Notes: generated by a model from the letters alone, not told the origin. A DNA stretch of 64,000 nt from Zanthoxylum bungeanum (GCA_019454045.1 SKCR01033645.1:124001-188000), one strand, 5' to 3'; numbered from the stretch's first letter, positions 12,518 through 25,620 are shown. Program-made: numbers and translations.

Positions 12518-14255
12518 TGTCACGACCCCCTCCCTAGAGCGGGCCCAACCCTAGAAAGAGGTTCGCCGACTTCTTCAGCTCGAGCATACTATATGTCAAA
12601 CAACCAATCAAATGCACACAAATATTACATCACTTATTACAACTCCAAACAGTATACACAACTGTTGTGGTTTTACAACACAATACAAGAAAATAAATAC
12701 AAAAGATGACACTAATGTCTGGTCCAACCCAAAGTACAACTGTGGCACGTGGAACAACTCTGGTACTGCTACTACTGTGCAGGCGGATCACCTGAAATGT
12801 TAGGGAAGAGGGGAGTGAGCTTAAAAAGCTCAGCAAGTAACACTCATCCTCTCAACATGACCTCACCAACAAAATAGGGTTATATATATAAGTATATTAA
12901 ATATATGAAAATAGCATATGTTATAATATTATCACAACAATCATCTCACAACAATACAAACATCCATCAAACATGATTGCTAATCCGGGTTTAGTATAAC
13001 AGAGGATTGAAACCAGTGGGAAAGTATCTCAATCACAACTCCCAAGGTTTCCAACCATATCAGCTCATAACATGTGAGTATAATATACTCGAAGAGGAAG
13101 CCCCTGTACTCCCTCATATCAAAACCAGTGGAAGAGTCCTCACTGACAACTTCCAAGGTTTTCCATCATCTCATCTCATCAGAGGTATCATCACATCTCA
13201 TATCGTCGTTAATCCGACCACTATTATACCAAACCCGGCAGCATAACACAACAACATCCATCATCAAACACAATCACACCTCACATCCAATCCATCAATC
13301 TCATCTCTGTAATCATGATTTCATATTATCATACATTTTACATCCCAATATTATATCACAACAAGATATATTTAATACAAATATATCTATATAATATACC
13401 ATTATATATGTATAATATATATTTATACCGACTCTCACAACAACCATCAAACATCAAACAATATGTTAAGAGAATCACCACAGAGTGTACTTACCTCGAA
13501 TCACGCAATAGACACTAGCAATTAACAGCTCGAAATTCCAAACGACTAAGTTGAGAAGAAAAACAGCAACGAACGGCTTCGGAACTAATTGGAACGCTCG
13601 GCGAAGCAAGCGGGCCCCACAACGAAGATCGGGCCCCACCACCAGAAAGTGGATCCCACAACCAAATATATTTTTACGGTGAATATATATATCAAAACGC
13701 TCGCAATAACAAGAGCAACAATCTGAAGCAATCGGATCGTCGATCCAACGGTCGGATCTCAATTCCAGTACAATTCCCGAATCGCCGGTAATATAAATCG
13801 GAAAACCACCCAAACGATGTCGGATCGGGAAGCGGCCACTGGCGTTGGAAAGGTCTCGGCCTGAAACGTGCTCACTCGCCGGAGGTGGTCGTCAGAGGTG
13901 GCCGGAAACGGCCGGAAACAGCAGAAGAAGCGGCGACGTGGCGTCCTGCTCTGGAGGCGCGTGGCGGCGCGTCCGACGGCTTCTGGGATCGATCTTGGCG
14001 GCGACGGAAATCTGGCGGCGGCAGCTACGCGGCGGTCCGGCGCGTGAAGAAAACCGACCAACGGAGACACATCAGCGACGATTTGAAGTTTGGCGAGAAA
14101 GAAAATGAAATAGGAGAGAGAGAAGGAAGAAAGTTTTGTTTTTGTTTTTAAATGCAATGATTCCTTACGAAAGCGCACACCAATATAAGCAGGTAAGGAT
14201 AACAATTTAATATTTTTTTTTTCAGTGGTTGCCAGCTACTCACTCAATTATCACA
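12518..14255 (-). repeat. 3' LTR of the Gypsy element
   Basis: It is nearly identical to 19333-21077. The segment 13840-14100 is GC-rich and gives open frames on both strands, none of which resembles a protein. The last bases tcaca adjoin a minus-strand purine tract (aaggtgggtagat, 14256-14268). Confidence 0.93.
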
Positions 14256-14268
14256 ATCTACCCACCTT
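14256..14268 (-). other. Polypurine tract of the Gypsy element
   Basis: On the minus strand it reads aaggtgggtagat immediately before the 3' LTR start TGTGATAATTG. It would prime plus-strand DNA synthesis. Confidence 0.7.
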
Positions 14269-17200
14269 ACAAAAATTTCGTCCCCGAAATTTCTAAATCC
14301 TCAAATAGATCTGGATATTTCTCTCTCATATCCTTTTCCAATTCCCATGTTGCCTCTCGAATATGATGATTAGTCCACAAAACCTTTACAAGGGGAATCC
14401 GTCTGGATCTCAACTCTTGGACCTTTCGTTCTACAATCTTCACAGGCTTTTCTTCATAAGTCATACTCTCACTCAACTCGACCGGCTGATTTTCCAGGAT
14501 GTGAGTAGGATCTGGTACGTACTTTTTCAGCATCGACACATGAAATACATTATGAATCCTTTCTAACTCTGGTGGTAATGCCAGACGATAAGCCACCTTG
14601 CCCAACCTCTCCAATATCTCGTAAGGACCAATATAGCGGGGTGCTAACTTTCCCTTTCGACCAAATCTCAAAATTCCTTTCCAAGGAGAGACCTTCAAAA
14701 AGACTCTATCCCCCACTTGGAACTCGAGGTCTTTCCTCCTACGATCGGCATAACTCTTCTGTCGACTCTGCACCTCTAACAGTCTAGATCGAATCAGCCT
14801 GATTCTTTCGGATGTCATATTAATCAATTCTGAGCCATGAACCTGTCTATCTCCAACTTCCCCCCAACAAACAGGGGTTCTACACCTCCTCCCATACAAT
14901 GCCTCAAATGGAGCCATACCGATACTTGCTTGAAAGCTGTTGTTGTAGGCAAACTCTATCAAATGAAGGTGACCATCCCATCCTCCAGCAAAAGTCAAAA
15001 CACATGATCTCAGTAGGTCCTCCAATGTCTGAATAGTTCGTTCTGACTGTCCGTCAGTCTGAGGATGGAATGCTGTGCTCAAAGTAATCTTCGATCCCAT
15101 CGACTTCTGGAAGCTCTGCCAAAAACGAGAAGTAAATCTGGCATCTCTATCTGATACAATTGTAGTCGGTACTCCATGTATCCGCACGCACAATCTGCTC
15201 CACATACAGTTCTGCTAGTCTTTCTGGTCCCCATGTAACTCGAATCGGTAGAAAATGAGCAGACTTAGATAATCGGTCCACTATCACCCAAATTGCATCG
15301 AAACCCTTCCGTGTCCTCGGAAATCCAACTACAAAATCCATTGCAATATTCTCCCATGGCCACTCTGGTATAGGTAGAGGCTGGAGTAATCCGGCTGGAT
15401 GTTGATGTTCTGCTTTAACTTGCTGACAAATCAAACACCGAGATACAAACTCTGCAATATCTCTCTTCATTCCTGGCCACCAATAATTTTTCTTCAGATT
15501 TTGATACATCTTGGTGCTCCCTGGATGCATATTATATGGAGCATCGTGGGCCTCATCCAAGATTTCCCGTTTGAGCGATCCCGAATGTGGTACTACAACT
15601 CTATCCCCCAAAAGTAATACATCCTCTGAACTTAATCTGAAATTGGAAGTTCCCCCCTTAGAAATCTCTGATCTCCACTTCCCACACTGATCATCCTCAC
15701 CCTGGGCTGTTTTAAGTCTATCCAACAATGTAGGTCGAACCTTAATATGAGCAAGAAGGCCTGCTCCGACAGATATCCCGAAGGTCAATCGTAACTCCGC
15801 TAGCTCCTCGAACATCTTCTGTCTGACTCTTAGAAACTGTAATTCACCCACATTTTTCCTACTAAGGGCATCAGCAACGACATTGGCCTTCCCTGGATGA
15901 TAATTAATGGTGCAATCGTAGTCACTAAGGAATTCCATCCAACGTCTCTGCCTCAAATTTAACTCCTTTTGAGTGGGAAGGTATTTCAAACTCTTATGAT
16001 CAGTAAAAATCTCACACTTAGCACCATATAAGTAATGTCTCCAAATCTTTAAAGCATGAACAATTGCAGCCATTTCCAAATCATGAGTAGGATAATTCTT
16101 CTCATGGGTCTTCAATTGTCTCGAGGCATAAGCAATCACCCTTCCATGTTGCATCAGTACACATCCTAACCCCTGATGTGATGCATCAGTATAAACCACA
16201 AATCCATCAAGCCCGGAAGGCAAAGTAAGCACTGGTGCAGTAGTTAATCTCTCTTTTAAAGTTTGGAAAACTCCTCTCACAATCATCAGTCCACAAGAAC
16301 GGTACCTTCTTCCTTGTCAGCTGTGTCATCGGAGCAGCAATAATAGAGAAATCTTGTATAAATCGACGGTAGTAGCCTGCTAATCCCAGGAAACTTCGAA
16401 TCTCAGTCACTGTTCTCGGTCTCTCCCATCTTAAAACTGCTTCAACCTTTTGTGGATCAACATAAATACCTTCCCCCGATATGATGTGTCCCAGAAATAC
16501 CACTCTATCCAACCAAAATTCACATTTAGAGAACTTGGCATAAAGTTGCTCCTTCCTCAAAATCTCAAGTATCAATCGAAGATGGTGCACATGGTCGATC
16601 TGAGAAGGCGAATACACTAAGATGTCATCAATAAAGACTACAACAAATTGTCTAGATACGGCGCTGAAACACTCGATTCATCAAATCCATGAATGCTGCA
16701 GGGGCATTAGTAAGCCCAAACGGCATTACTAAAAATTCATAGTGTCCGTATCTCGTTCGGAATGCAGTCTTGGGAATATCTGTATCCCGAATCCTCATCT
16801 GATGATACCCTGATCGAAGATCAATTTTTGAAAACACCGAAGCTCCCTGAAGTTGGTCAAATAAATCGTCAATTCTGGGTAACGGATACCGATTCTTGAT
16901 AGTCACCTTATTAAGCTGACGATAATCTATACACAATCTTAAGGTGCCATCCTTCTTCTTCACAAACAACACTGGTGCTCCCCAGGGTGAAACACTAGGC
17001 CGAATAAACCCTCGATCCAACAGTTCTTGCAACTGTTCCTTCAGCTCCTTCATTTCTGCTGGGGCCAAACGGTATGGTGATATGGAAATAGGAGTAGTTC
17101 CTGGAATTAGATCCACAGTGAATTCTAGATCTCTACGAGGTGGCAACCCTGGTAACTCATCAGGAAAGACATCCTGGTACTCACTCACAACTGGAATATC

Positions 17201-19243
17201 TGCTATCTGAATCGATTCCTCTTTTTCCACTGTAATGATACTTGCTATAAAACCTTTACACCCCTGTCTGATCATCCTACAAGCTGACATGGCAGAAATA
17301 ATGGGTACCACAACCTGATTACTATCACTGACCACCTTAAACTCTCCACCATCTGACTTAAACCGTACTTCCTTTTTACTGCAATCAATAACTGCTCCAT
17401 GAGTGGTCAACCAATCCATCCCTAAAATCAAACCAAAATCTTCCATTTCTAATGGGTAAAGTATAACTGGTAGTTGTCTCGCCTCAATCTCAATACTTAA
17501 TCCTCTAAATACCACATCTATTCTAATGTCCTTCCCCGAAGGAAGACTCACAATCAAAGGATACTTATTAGCCTCAGGTACACTATTCAGACAAGGAATA
17601 CAACTAGTAGCAATAAATGAATGTGTAGAACCCGTATCAAATAAAGCTCGAACAAAAATACCTGATATCCGCACTGAGCCTGATACCGTACCACCATCCT
17701 GTGCCTCATGCTCCGTTAAAGCAAAAACTCGGCCCCTATCAACACCAGGTGCAGTATGAGCCTGAGATGACGGTCCTCTACCACCATCCAAACCACCCAT
17801 CGCTCCCCTGCCTCTATTCTGTGTAAAACCTGAACCTCTTCCACGACTACCATAAGAACTCGTCCCTCTACCATGTCCTACAGTCGGCTCAGCTCCATGA
17901 GATTCGCCTCTAATAGGACATTCTCTTGCTACATGTCCAGGCTGTTGGCATACAAAACATATCCTTCCTCTAGTACATTGCATACTAAGATGACCCTCCT
18001 GTCCACAATTATAGCACCGACGAGGGCCAGTAGGCCGGGATGCCACACTCACTGCACTCTGATCAACCGATGGCGCTGGACCTCTGCTCTGAACCTGTTC
18101 AGTCTGTCCCCTGCGAAACTGTCCTCTGAAAGGTGCACTCTGGGTGCCTCTCGGTGGTAACCCACTGTGACCCGGCTGTGGAGTATACTGCCTACTGATA
18201 GATCTACCATGCCCACCCTCAGAAATCTCATATCGCCCCCTCTTCCTGTTCTCCTGAAAAGCAGCTCTATTCTCTTTTTCAACTTTGATGTCACTTTCCG
18301 CAATCATGGCTCGGTCAACCAATTCTGTGTATGACAGTTTTCCCAAAATTGAAATTCTTGATCTGATCTGTTGTCTCAATCCACTCTTGAATTTCTCACA
18401 TTTATCCTCCTCACGGCGTACCAATTCTGGATAATAACGAGATAATGAAATCATCCGTCTCTCGTATTCCATCACTGTCTCTGTCGGCCCCTGAACCAAG
18501 TGTTCGAATAGTCGACGCTGTTGATTACGATAAGCATACGGAAAGTACTTCTCATTGAAGGCTTCCACGAACATATCCCATGTAATAAACTGGGGTCTTT
18601 CAGATCTATCTGTTCTCCAAAAGTCAGGGGATCTCAACTTGTCCATCAATACAGTCTCAGTATGTTCCCACCACCTCTCTGCTTCTCCTCTCATCATATA
18701 AGCAGCAAATCTAACCTTCTCTTGATCAGTCAAATCCAACACTCTAAATATATGTTGAATGTCATCCCTCCATTTCTCTGCAACTAGGGGATCGGCTGTG
18801 TCATGAAACTGTGGAGGCCTTAAACTTAGAAATTGATCCAATTTGCTTGTATTACCACTGCCGCTCGCAGGAGCAGTACCTGTTGGCTCTCTGTTAGCCA
18901 TCTGTGCAACTACATCAATCAATCTTCCCAATACATTTTCGAAATGTGAAACTGTCGGGGGAACTGGAGGAGCAGCAGAGGTCACATTAGGTACCACTGC
19001 AGGAGTATCATCAGGTGCAGCTACAGGAATACCAGTGGGAACAGCCGTCGAAACTACTGGGGGTGCAGGTCTAGAACCTCCACCAATCTCAAAAACAGGT
19101 GGAATACCAGATGAAGCTACATCCGATACGGGATCTACAGGCAGAATCTGGGGTCTCTCAATACCTATACTCGACATCCTCACAGTTCGTCGAGCTCTCC
19201 CTCTCCCGCGTTGAGTACCAGTTCCACGGCCACGACCAGACAT
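14267..19243 (-). pseudogene. Gypsy gag-pol polyprotein with three frameshifts
   Basis: The start is at 19243 ([15 protein letters not shown]). Gag is followed by two CCHC knuckles ([28 protein letters not shown], near 18010-17910), protease ([11 protein letters not shown], near 17640), RT ([12 protein letters not shown], near 16930), RNase H ([12 protein letters not shown], near 16190), the integrase zinc region, an integrase core with [14 protein letters not shown] (near 15160) and a chromodomain-like tail (VLWTNHHIREATWE, near 14370). The first frame break is near 16655, just before the RT catalytic motif [10 protein letters not shown]. The second is near 16265 between RT and RNase H. The third is near 15195 in the integrase core. 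Each is explained by a single-base change. An intact copy would make a polyprotein of about 1600 residues. Confidence 0.93.
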
Positions 19244-19313
19244 TTTCCTACAAACAAAAAGCTACGCCGTTAATACTCTCTCCAATGCAATGTGTCTACA
19301 GAACCTATAAACC

Positions 19314-19328
19314 TAGGCTCTGATACCA
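19314..19328 (-). other. Primer-binding site (tRNA-iMet) of the Gypsy element
   Basis: On the minus strand, TTTGGTATCAGAGCC follows the 5' LTR by two or three bases. It matches the 3' end of initiator methionine tRNA, the usual primer of plant Gypsy chromoviruses. Confidence 0.9.
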
Positions 19329-19332
19329 AATA

Positions 19333-21077
19333 TGTCACGACCCCCTCCCTAGAGCGGGCCCAACCCTAGAAAGAGGTTCGCCGACTTCTTCAGCTCGAGC
19401 ATACTATATGTCAAACAACCAATCAAATGCACACAAATATTACATCACTTATTACAACTCCAAACAGTATACACAACTGTTGTGGTTTTACAACACAATA
19501 CAAGAAAATAAATACAAAAGATGACACTAATGTCTGGTCCAACCCAAAGTACAACTGTGGCACGTGGAACAACTCTGGTACTGCTACTACTGTGCAGGCG
19601 GATCACCTGAAATGTTAGGGAAGAGGGGAGTGAGCTTAAAAAGCTCAGCAAGTAACACTCATCCTCTCAACATGACCTCACCAACAAAATAGGGTTATAT
19701 ATATAAGTATATTAAATATATGAAAATAGCATATGTTATAATATTATCACAACAATCATCTCACAACAATACAAACATCCATCAAACGGATTGCTAATCC
19801 GGGTTTAGTATAACAGAGGATTGAAACCAGTGGGAAAGTATCTCAATCACAACTCCCAAGGTTTCCAACCATATCAGCTCATAACATGTGAGTATAATAT
19901 ACTCGAAGAGGAAGCCCCTGTACTCCCTCATATCAAAACCAGTGGAAGAGTCCTCACTGACAACTTCCAAGGTTTTCCATCATCTCATCTCATCAGAGGT
20001 ATCATCACATCTCATATCGTCGTTAATCCGACCACTATTATACCAAACCCGGCAGCATAACACAACAACATCCATCATCAAACACAATCAATCACACCTC
20101 ACATCCAATCCATCAATCTCATCTCTGTAATCATGATTTCATATTATCATACATTTTACATCCCAATTATATCACAACAAGATATATTTAATACAAATAT
20201 ATCTATATAATATACCATTATATATGTATAATATATATTTATACCGACTCTCACAACAACCATCAAACATCAAACAATATGTTAAGAGAATCACCACAGA
20301 GTGTACTTACCTCGAATCACGCAATAGACAATAGCAATTAACAGCTCGAAATTCCAAACGACTAAGTTGAGAAGAAAAACAGCAACGAACGGCTTCGGAA
20401 CTAATTGGAACGCTCGGCGAAGCAAGCGGGCCCCACAACGAAGATCGGGCCCCACCACCAGAAAGTGGATCCCACAACCAAATATATTTTTACGGTGAAT
20501 ATATATATCAAAACGCTCGCAATAACAAGAGCAACAATCTGAAGCAATCGGATCGTCGATCCAACGGTCGGATCTCAAATTCCAGTAAGATTCCCGAATC
20601 GCCGGTAATTATAAATCGGAAAACCACCCAAACGATGTCGGATCGGGAAGCGGCCACTGGCGTTGGAAAGGTCTCGGCCTGAAACGTGCTCACTCGCCGG
20701 AGGTGGTCGTCAGAGGTGGCCGGAAACGGCCGGAAACAGCAGAAGAAGCGGCGACGTGGCGTCCTGCTCTGGAGGCGCGTGGCGGCGCGTCCGACGGCTT
20801 CTGGGATCGATCTTGGCGGCGACGGAAATCTGGCGGCGGCAGCTACGCGGCGGTCCGGCGCGTGAAGAAAACCGACCAACGGAGACACATCAGCGACGAT
20901 TTGAAGTTTGGCGAGAAAGAAAATGAAATAGGAGAGAGAGAAGGAAGAAAGTTTTGTTTTTGTTTTTAAATGCAATGATTCCTTACGAAAGCGCACACCA
21001 ATATAAGCAGGTAAGGATAACAATTTAATATATTTTTTTTTTTTCAGTGGTTGCCAGCTACTCACTCAATTATCACA
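19333..21077 (-). repeat. 5' LTR of the Gypsy element
   Basis: A near copy of 12518-14255. The differences seen are a few indels (for example four extra bases near 20090) and single substitutions. The target duplication ctaat follows at 21078-21082. Confidence 0.93.
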
Positions 21078-21082
21078 CTAAT

Positions 21083-22541
21083 GCTTAAGTGATAAAATCT
21101 TAAAAGCATTGTTCTAAGTTATTTACTTAACCAAATATTTTTCTTAATGATTATCTTTTCGTCAATGACACTACTAGTCGTATTAAAATATGTAACAACT
21201 TTTATAACGAACAAGTAACTATCAAATAGTCGCAAGTTCTAATATCATATATAAAAACAATCATTAAACAATATTTTAAATAATTAGACGGGAGATCTAG
21301 TATCCAATACATATAGTTTTCGTATTGTGAGAATCGATATTCTCTACACACAACTATACATATCTCTGTTCTTTAGCTTTATAATTTACCTTCAACTATT
21401 CACAACAATTGCAAATAATTGATTAGCAAACTGTGTCAGACACATCACATCTAAACGTCACTAAAGTCAAGAAACGTCATTATCAGATAAATAAATACCT
21501 AATAGGGTTTTTTTAATGCCAATCAAGAATCTCGAGATATGAACTAATTCACGTTAATTCTTACTACACAAGAAACTATTCTCTCTAGAGAATTATATCC
21601 TTAAACGAATATCTATTTAGATTACCTATCGTGACTTAGTAATTAAGTCACTAACCATCTTAATTTTTCAAAAAAAAAATTGGAACAACAGTTCCCGATG
21701 GTTTAGACTAATCCAACAATATCGAAGCCTACTCTTAATCTAGAACCTATTCTAGAAACCGATAACCATAAGGGAAGTCAGAAAACATATATAAAATATG
21801 CATGTAGTGAAATAAAAGTTTAATTCTATCAGCACTATAAAATAAGGAAAACATAAGAGACAATGTTCATAATATTACACATTGCCTTAGGTATGGATTT
21901 TTAACCCAGCAGTGCATTCCACTACTTTATGTAATATCGTAATCCCAACAGAAAATGAGAATTCAATAATTAAATTGAATTATATAATGGGAAGTGGACC
22001 CCATGAATATATTTCAACTCACAGCTTTGACATGTTCTCGCCTATGTATATTCACAGGTAGACAACTCATTATCAATCACACTCATTGTGACTGATGATT
22101 TTGGTCCTGATCATTTCTCGTTATAACAGCTTTGGCACGTTCACATGAAGCGTATCAAGGCTTCACTTGTCAATGACAAACTCAAGCTACAAATGTAATC
22201 CTGACAGCTTTGGCACGTTCAAGAATCCATTTTCACTTGAATTTATCTCTTATCATATAAGTTCTATCGGCGCAAATGAACTACCATCAGCCATAATTGC
22301 ACATCGTTTACAAGACACATCTATAACATCGGGAAAAAATTCGTATCTGACTGACAAGGCAGGCCAAGAAACAAGTATTCATAATACCAGTTACTTTAGA
22401 ACTTTATTAAGCGGGGATATTCCTATTATCAAACAATCCGAAATTAACCAAATTAATTTCACATGCATGTGCAAATAAAAAAATTGGATCAAATATCATA
22501 TATAAAGCATAATAAATGTAATGGATGTATGATCAAACTCA
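21083..22541 (-). other. Element B non-coding leader, proximal part
   Basis: No coding potential of note. It is collinear in inverted orientation with about 61280-62880 of element C and partly with the Copia A leader (9860-10470). It carries gctttggcacgttc near 22128 and 22206 and the variant gctttgacatgttctcgcct near 22025. The large interior without gag is the main reason for the LARD-like label. Confidence 0.7.
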
Positions 22542-22552
22542 CTCTGATATCA
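22542..22552 (-). other. Primer-binding site of element B
   Basis: On the minus strand it reads tgatatcagag, a mutated form of the tRNA-Met site tggtatcagag, a few bases inside the LTR end. Element C has the perfect version. Confidence 0.7.
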
Positions 22553-22555
22553 TTT

Positions 22556-24865
22556 TGTTGAGGTCAGGCGCAGCGGAAGGCATAGTTCGGGCGAAATCGT
22601 AACTTTAAAATTTTTTAACTTACCGAATAAATTATTCAATATCTCATATGAATATTTCATTCATATTTCACTAAGAATATTTATTCGATATCAAATAACG
22701 ACATAAATAATTTAGAAACACTAAGAAACTTTTATGAAAAAGTTTTTCCGTAAAATAATATAAAATCTATTTTTTGTCCGAACCGGCCAACCAATACACA
22801 TGGAGGCTGCCCAGGTCAGCCACAATAGTATTTGGGCAGTAATGGGCTGCCCGATCACTGACCAAATCACTGTTTGGACAGCCGTCACCCGGTAAGTCTG
22901 AAAATCACCCAGTAATACCGTTTTTTGCAATTTTCATATATTTTCACTCCGAAATATTTTCCAGAAACTATGCCAATGCTCATTACACATCCAATATATT
23001 CAAATAATATTTTTTTAGTAAAAAAGTTCCCAGAATTTCCAGATCTGATCTGGGTGCAAAAATATTCATTTTCATGCTTTAAATTAAATTTTATCAACAT
23101 TAATTAAATTAATATTAACACCAATCAAAGTCTCCACCAATGAATAACTTAAGAACAATTCTAGGAGTAATAAGAGTGGTTATAAAACTCTAGAATGGAA
23201 AAAAAATCATCAAATGATAAAATTGAACTAATATTACATTAATATTACTCAATCTTACTTCATACATGCATTAAGCCTCCAAATCCATCATCCAAATCAA
23301 AATGCCCCAAAATCTAAGAAAAAAGAAACCCTAGAACTATTCTAGATACTCAAGAACAAGAAATAAATTTTTTAATATTAAGAATATTAAAGATTACCTC
23401 AAAATCTCCTAATTTCCTTAAACTTTCTTCTTGATTTCATCACTTTCTTTCAAGTTTTTCTCAAGAAATATTTTTGGGAGCTTTTTGTGGAGAGGATTTC
23501 GACCATGGAGGAGTTATGAAAGAGGAAGAATAATTTTTCACTTTATATACAAGGCTTGGATGAAATTAGAAAGAGGTACAATTTGGTCATTTGTAATTCA
23601 TTTAATCAAATTAAAGAATTCAAATCCAATTTGATAATATTTATCTTAAATGCTGATAAGTCAAACTTTTACACTATAATCATTTCCTAATAAAAATATC
23701 AACTTAGATATTTATATTTTACGTACTTTAATTATTTAACAATTAAACAATTAAATAATTACTTAAATACAAATATCTAAATATATGTATCATATTTACT
23801 TTAAATAATCAAAATATATATTTGTGATATATGTCAAATATCTTATTTGATAATTAGTTAATGTGTATTTAATAAAATCATATTTTAAATACAAATACAC
23901 ATTAATTAGAAAATGACTGAAATACCCTTATGCATGTATTTTTCGTTTAACCCTTAAATGATTCGAATTAACTCATTTAATCCGACAAAGTATTATGAAT
24001 AATATGTCATAACGCGTTGCCCAAGTGCTCAACGAGTACACTTCATATTGTGGGACTCTCTAAGTTTAGGTTTATCCGTCACAGAATCAGATTCTGTATC
24101 CATAATTCACCCACTCGTAAATTATGACCACTATAGATAATCTCGCTATAATATGCAAGTCGAGGTCATTGCATACGTATAATCCCTCCGTCAGAGGCTA
24201 TCAATATTATACCGAGGATATAGATAGGAACGTTGAATCCCTTATGTATAATATAGTCGACTTACAAATTTATAATTTCTAAATAACACTCGGAACTCGC
24301 TTTCGAAGTATACCACGGTCATGGATTTACTAGATCGTAAATACATACATTATACATATGCCATCTACACAGGACTGGCAGATTCTATCTGATACTCACA
24401 GGATATCATTAGCATGGGTCCACACCCAACGAACAGGCGGAGGTTTGATCTATATAGATCGGTGACGTGACTGCTATGAAAGTTTAGAGGATGTCTCATA
24501 TATCCACAGTGGTATCGCAAGTCGAATGAACACTATGCTACTTGACTCGTGAAGATTCATATTGCGTTGGTGAACCATCTATTAGAAAATCTTTGGTGAG
24601 TCATTCGATATTTATCAAATAAATAACTACTTATCTATATGAGTCTCCCGAGACTCATGGTTCATTGAGATAAACTATTGGACCAAGTCCCGATATACGA
24701 TATGTACTGGTCTCAGCGGATTTATTAACCAACCCGTGTTAGTAAATCTTAACTTGAAATTTTATTTGAGAATATAAACTTATAATGACACTTCCCAATG
24801 TCAATTACAAACTAAATTGTATATGCACACTACGTTGTAAATGGTCTTTGTCTAATAACTTTTTT
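22556..24865 (-). repeat. 5' LTR of element B (outer end uncertain)
   Basis: The inner border is TGTTGAGGTCAGGCGCAGCG in plus orientation. The LTR follows the inverted element C LTR (58946-61263), sharing for example cacccaacgaacaggcgg near 24425 and gttgcccaagtgctcaacga near 24016. Similarity is lost near 24865, where the duplicated block shared with 39483-41750 takes over. The starting stretch of the element C LTR (tgttagggttgg) is not found here. Confidence 0.72.
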
Positions 24866-25014
24866 ATTATGATACTTGAATAGTGTATATCGCTTCCACT
24901 TTTATTATAATAAACGAATCACTTTTATGTTGAAGAGGAATTTTAAGTGAAAATCTACCATCTCATTCACGAAGATTCTGTCGATGTTTCTTTCCAAAAA
25001 TCGAATGTTTGATA
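24812..25014. repeat. Duplicated block, copy 1, part 1
   Basis: It matches 39483-39697, for example cttttttattatgatacttg and aaaaatcgaatgtttgata. The match starts within LTR-like sequence. The block is interrupted exactly at tgata by the Tork element. Confidence 0.85.
25010..25014. other. Target-site duplication of Tork (tgata), left
   Basis: The same five bases follow the 3' LTR at 30573-30577. The uninterrupted sequence at the second block copy (about 39690-39700) has tgata once. Confidence 0.95.
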
Positions 25015-25368
25015 TGTTGTGATCAGCTGGCATGATCAGCTGGATCAGCTGTACAACATGCATGCCACCCATGCAAATTAGCAAGGAAGACAGCAAGCAA
25101 TTGGAAAGCACCGAAAGTTGAGATGGTGACCTTGCCAATTGTTGACAGCTCCCCAAACCGCGTTTACTGTAGCACGCGGTTTGGCACTATAAAATGGAGC
25201 TCTGAGGATCATTAATCGGTATCCCTAAATGTGTGAAAGTGTAGTGAGAGTGATTGGTGAGAGTTTTTTGTAAAGCTTGTATTGGAAGCTTTGTAATTCT
25301 TTTGTGGGTATATAAAAGAAGAGTATTCTCTCCAATTATCCTCTATTATTGTGTGTTTAATCACAACA
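25015..25368 (+). repeat. 5' LTR of Tork
   Basis: TGTTGTGATCAGC starts it and ATCACAACA ends it. The first 30 bases contain three copies of gatcagctg. A 10 bp stem (25153-25162 with 25175-25184) and a TATA box lie in its middle. Confidence 0.95.
25153..25194 (+). promoter_or_regulatory. Tork LTR core promoter: hairpin plus TATA box
   Basis: CCAAACCGCG (25153-25162) and its exact reverse complement CGCGGTTTGG (25175-25184) flank a 12-base loop, followed four bases on by TATAAAA (25188-25194). In the 3' LTR the same hairpin has 12 bp arms (30356-30367 and 30377-30388). The TATA box should set the start of the genomic RNA near 25220. The role of the palindrome is unknown; it could be a protein-binding site. 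Confidence 0.7.
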
Positions 25369-25370
25369 AG

Positions 25371-25382
25371 TGGTATCAGAGC
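25371..25382 (+). other. Primer-binding site (tRNA-iMet) of Tork
   Basis: TGGTATCAGAGC, two bases after the 5' LTR. Confidence 0.95.
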
Positions 25383-25620
25383 TACGGTTCCACGGAGGGA
25401 TCCCGAAATTCGGAAACGAAGCTTCGGTTCGGAAAGTCGATTCCGACGAAAGTTGTCGAAAATCGATTTTGAGCATACCATCAGACTTTTCACGGCGAGA
25501 CGAGCACGACAGTATTTTCCGACGATCAAACGGAGGTCCCAGCACGCTGCACGCGCCGCACGCGCCGTCCAGAGAGCAGACCACGCGCAGCGACGCGCTC
25601 CACGCGCCCCACTCTCGTCT

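Larger units (their letters stand above)
12518..21077 (-). mobile_element. Gypsy chromovirus-like retrotransposon (Tekay/Del type), complete
   Basis: This 8560 bp element reads on the minus strand. Its LTRs are 1738 and 1745 bp with TGTCACGACC starts and TCACA ends, and it is flanked by ctaat on both sides. The 5' LTR (right) is followed by a tRNA-Met primer site. Gag, protease, RT, RNase H and integrase follow in Gypsy order. The end of integrase carries a chromodomain-like tail. The LTRs differ only by a handful of small changes, so insertion is recent. Three frameshifts in pol nevertheless make this copy non-autonomous. It sits inside element B. Confidence 0.95.
10827..24865 (-). mobile_element. 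Element B: non-coding LTR retrotransposon (LARD-like), minus strand
   Basis: The 5' LTR is at 22556-24865. A tRNA-Met-like primer site lies inside it, then a non-coding interior (22541-21083 and 12512-11460), then an LTR remnant (10827 to about 11300). The interior is interrupted by a complete Gypsy element (12518-21077) with ctaat duplications. Without that Gypsy the interior is about 2.5 kb and matches, in inverted orientation, the interior of element C (61264-64000) along its length. No gag or pol is present. Either this is a large non-autonomous derivative, or it was truncated by recombination with Copia A. The outer end of the 5' LTR is uncertain: similarity to the element C LTR fades near 24865. 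Confidence 0.7.

Noticed and set aside
12452..13518. Several short frames repeated at 19427-20130
   Set aside because: They are the two LTRs of one Gypsy element, so the repetition is not a gene duplication.
13759..14205. Open frames in GC-rich sequence on both strands
   Set aside because: They lie in the Gypsy LTR and recur identically in the other LTR (20508-21065). No domain is seen.
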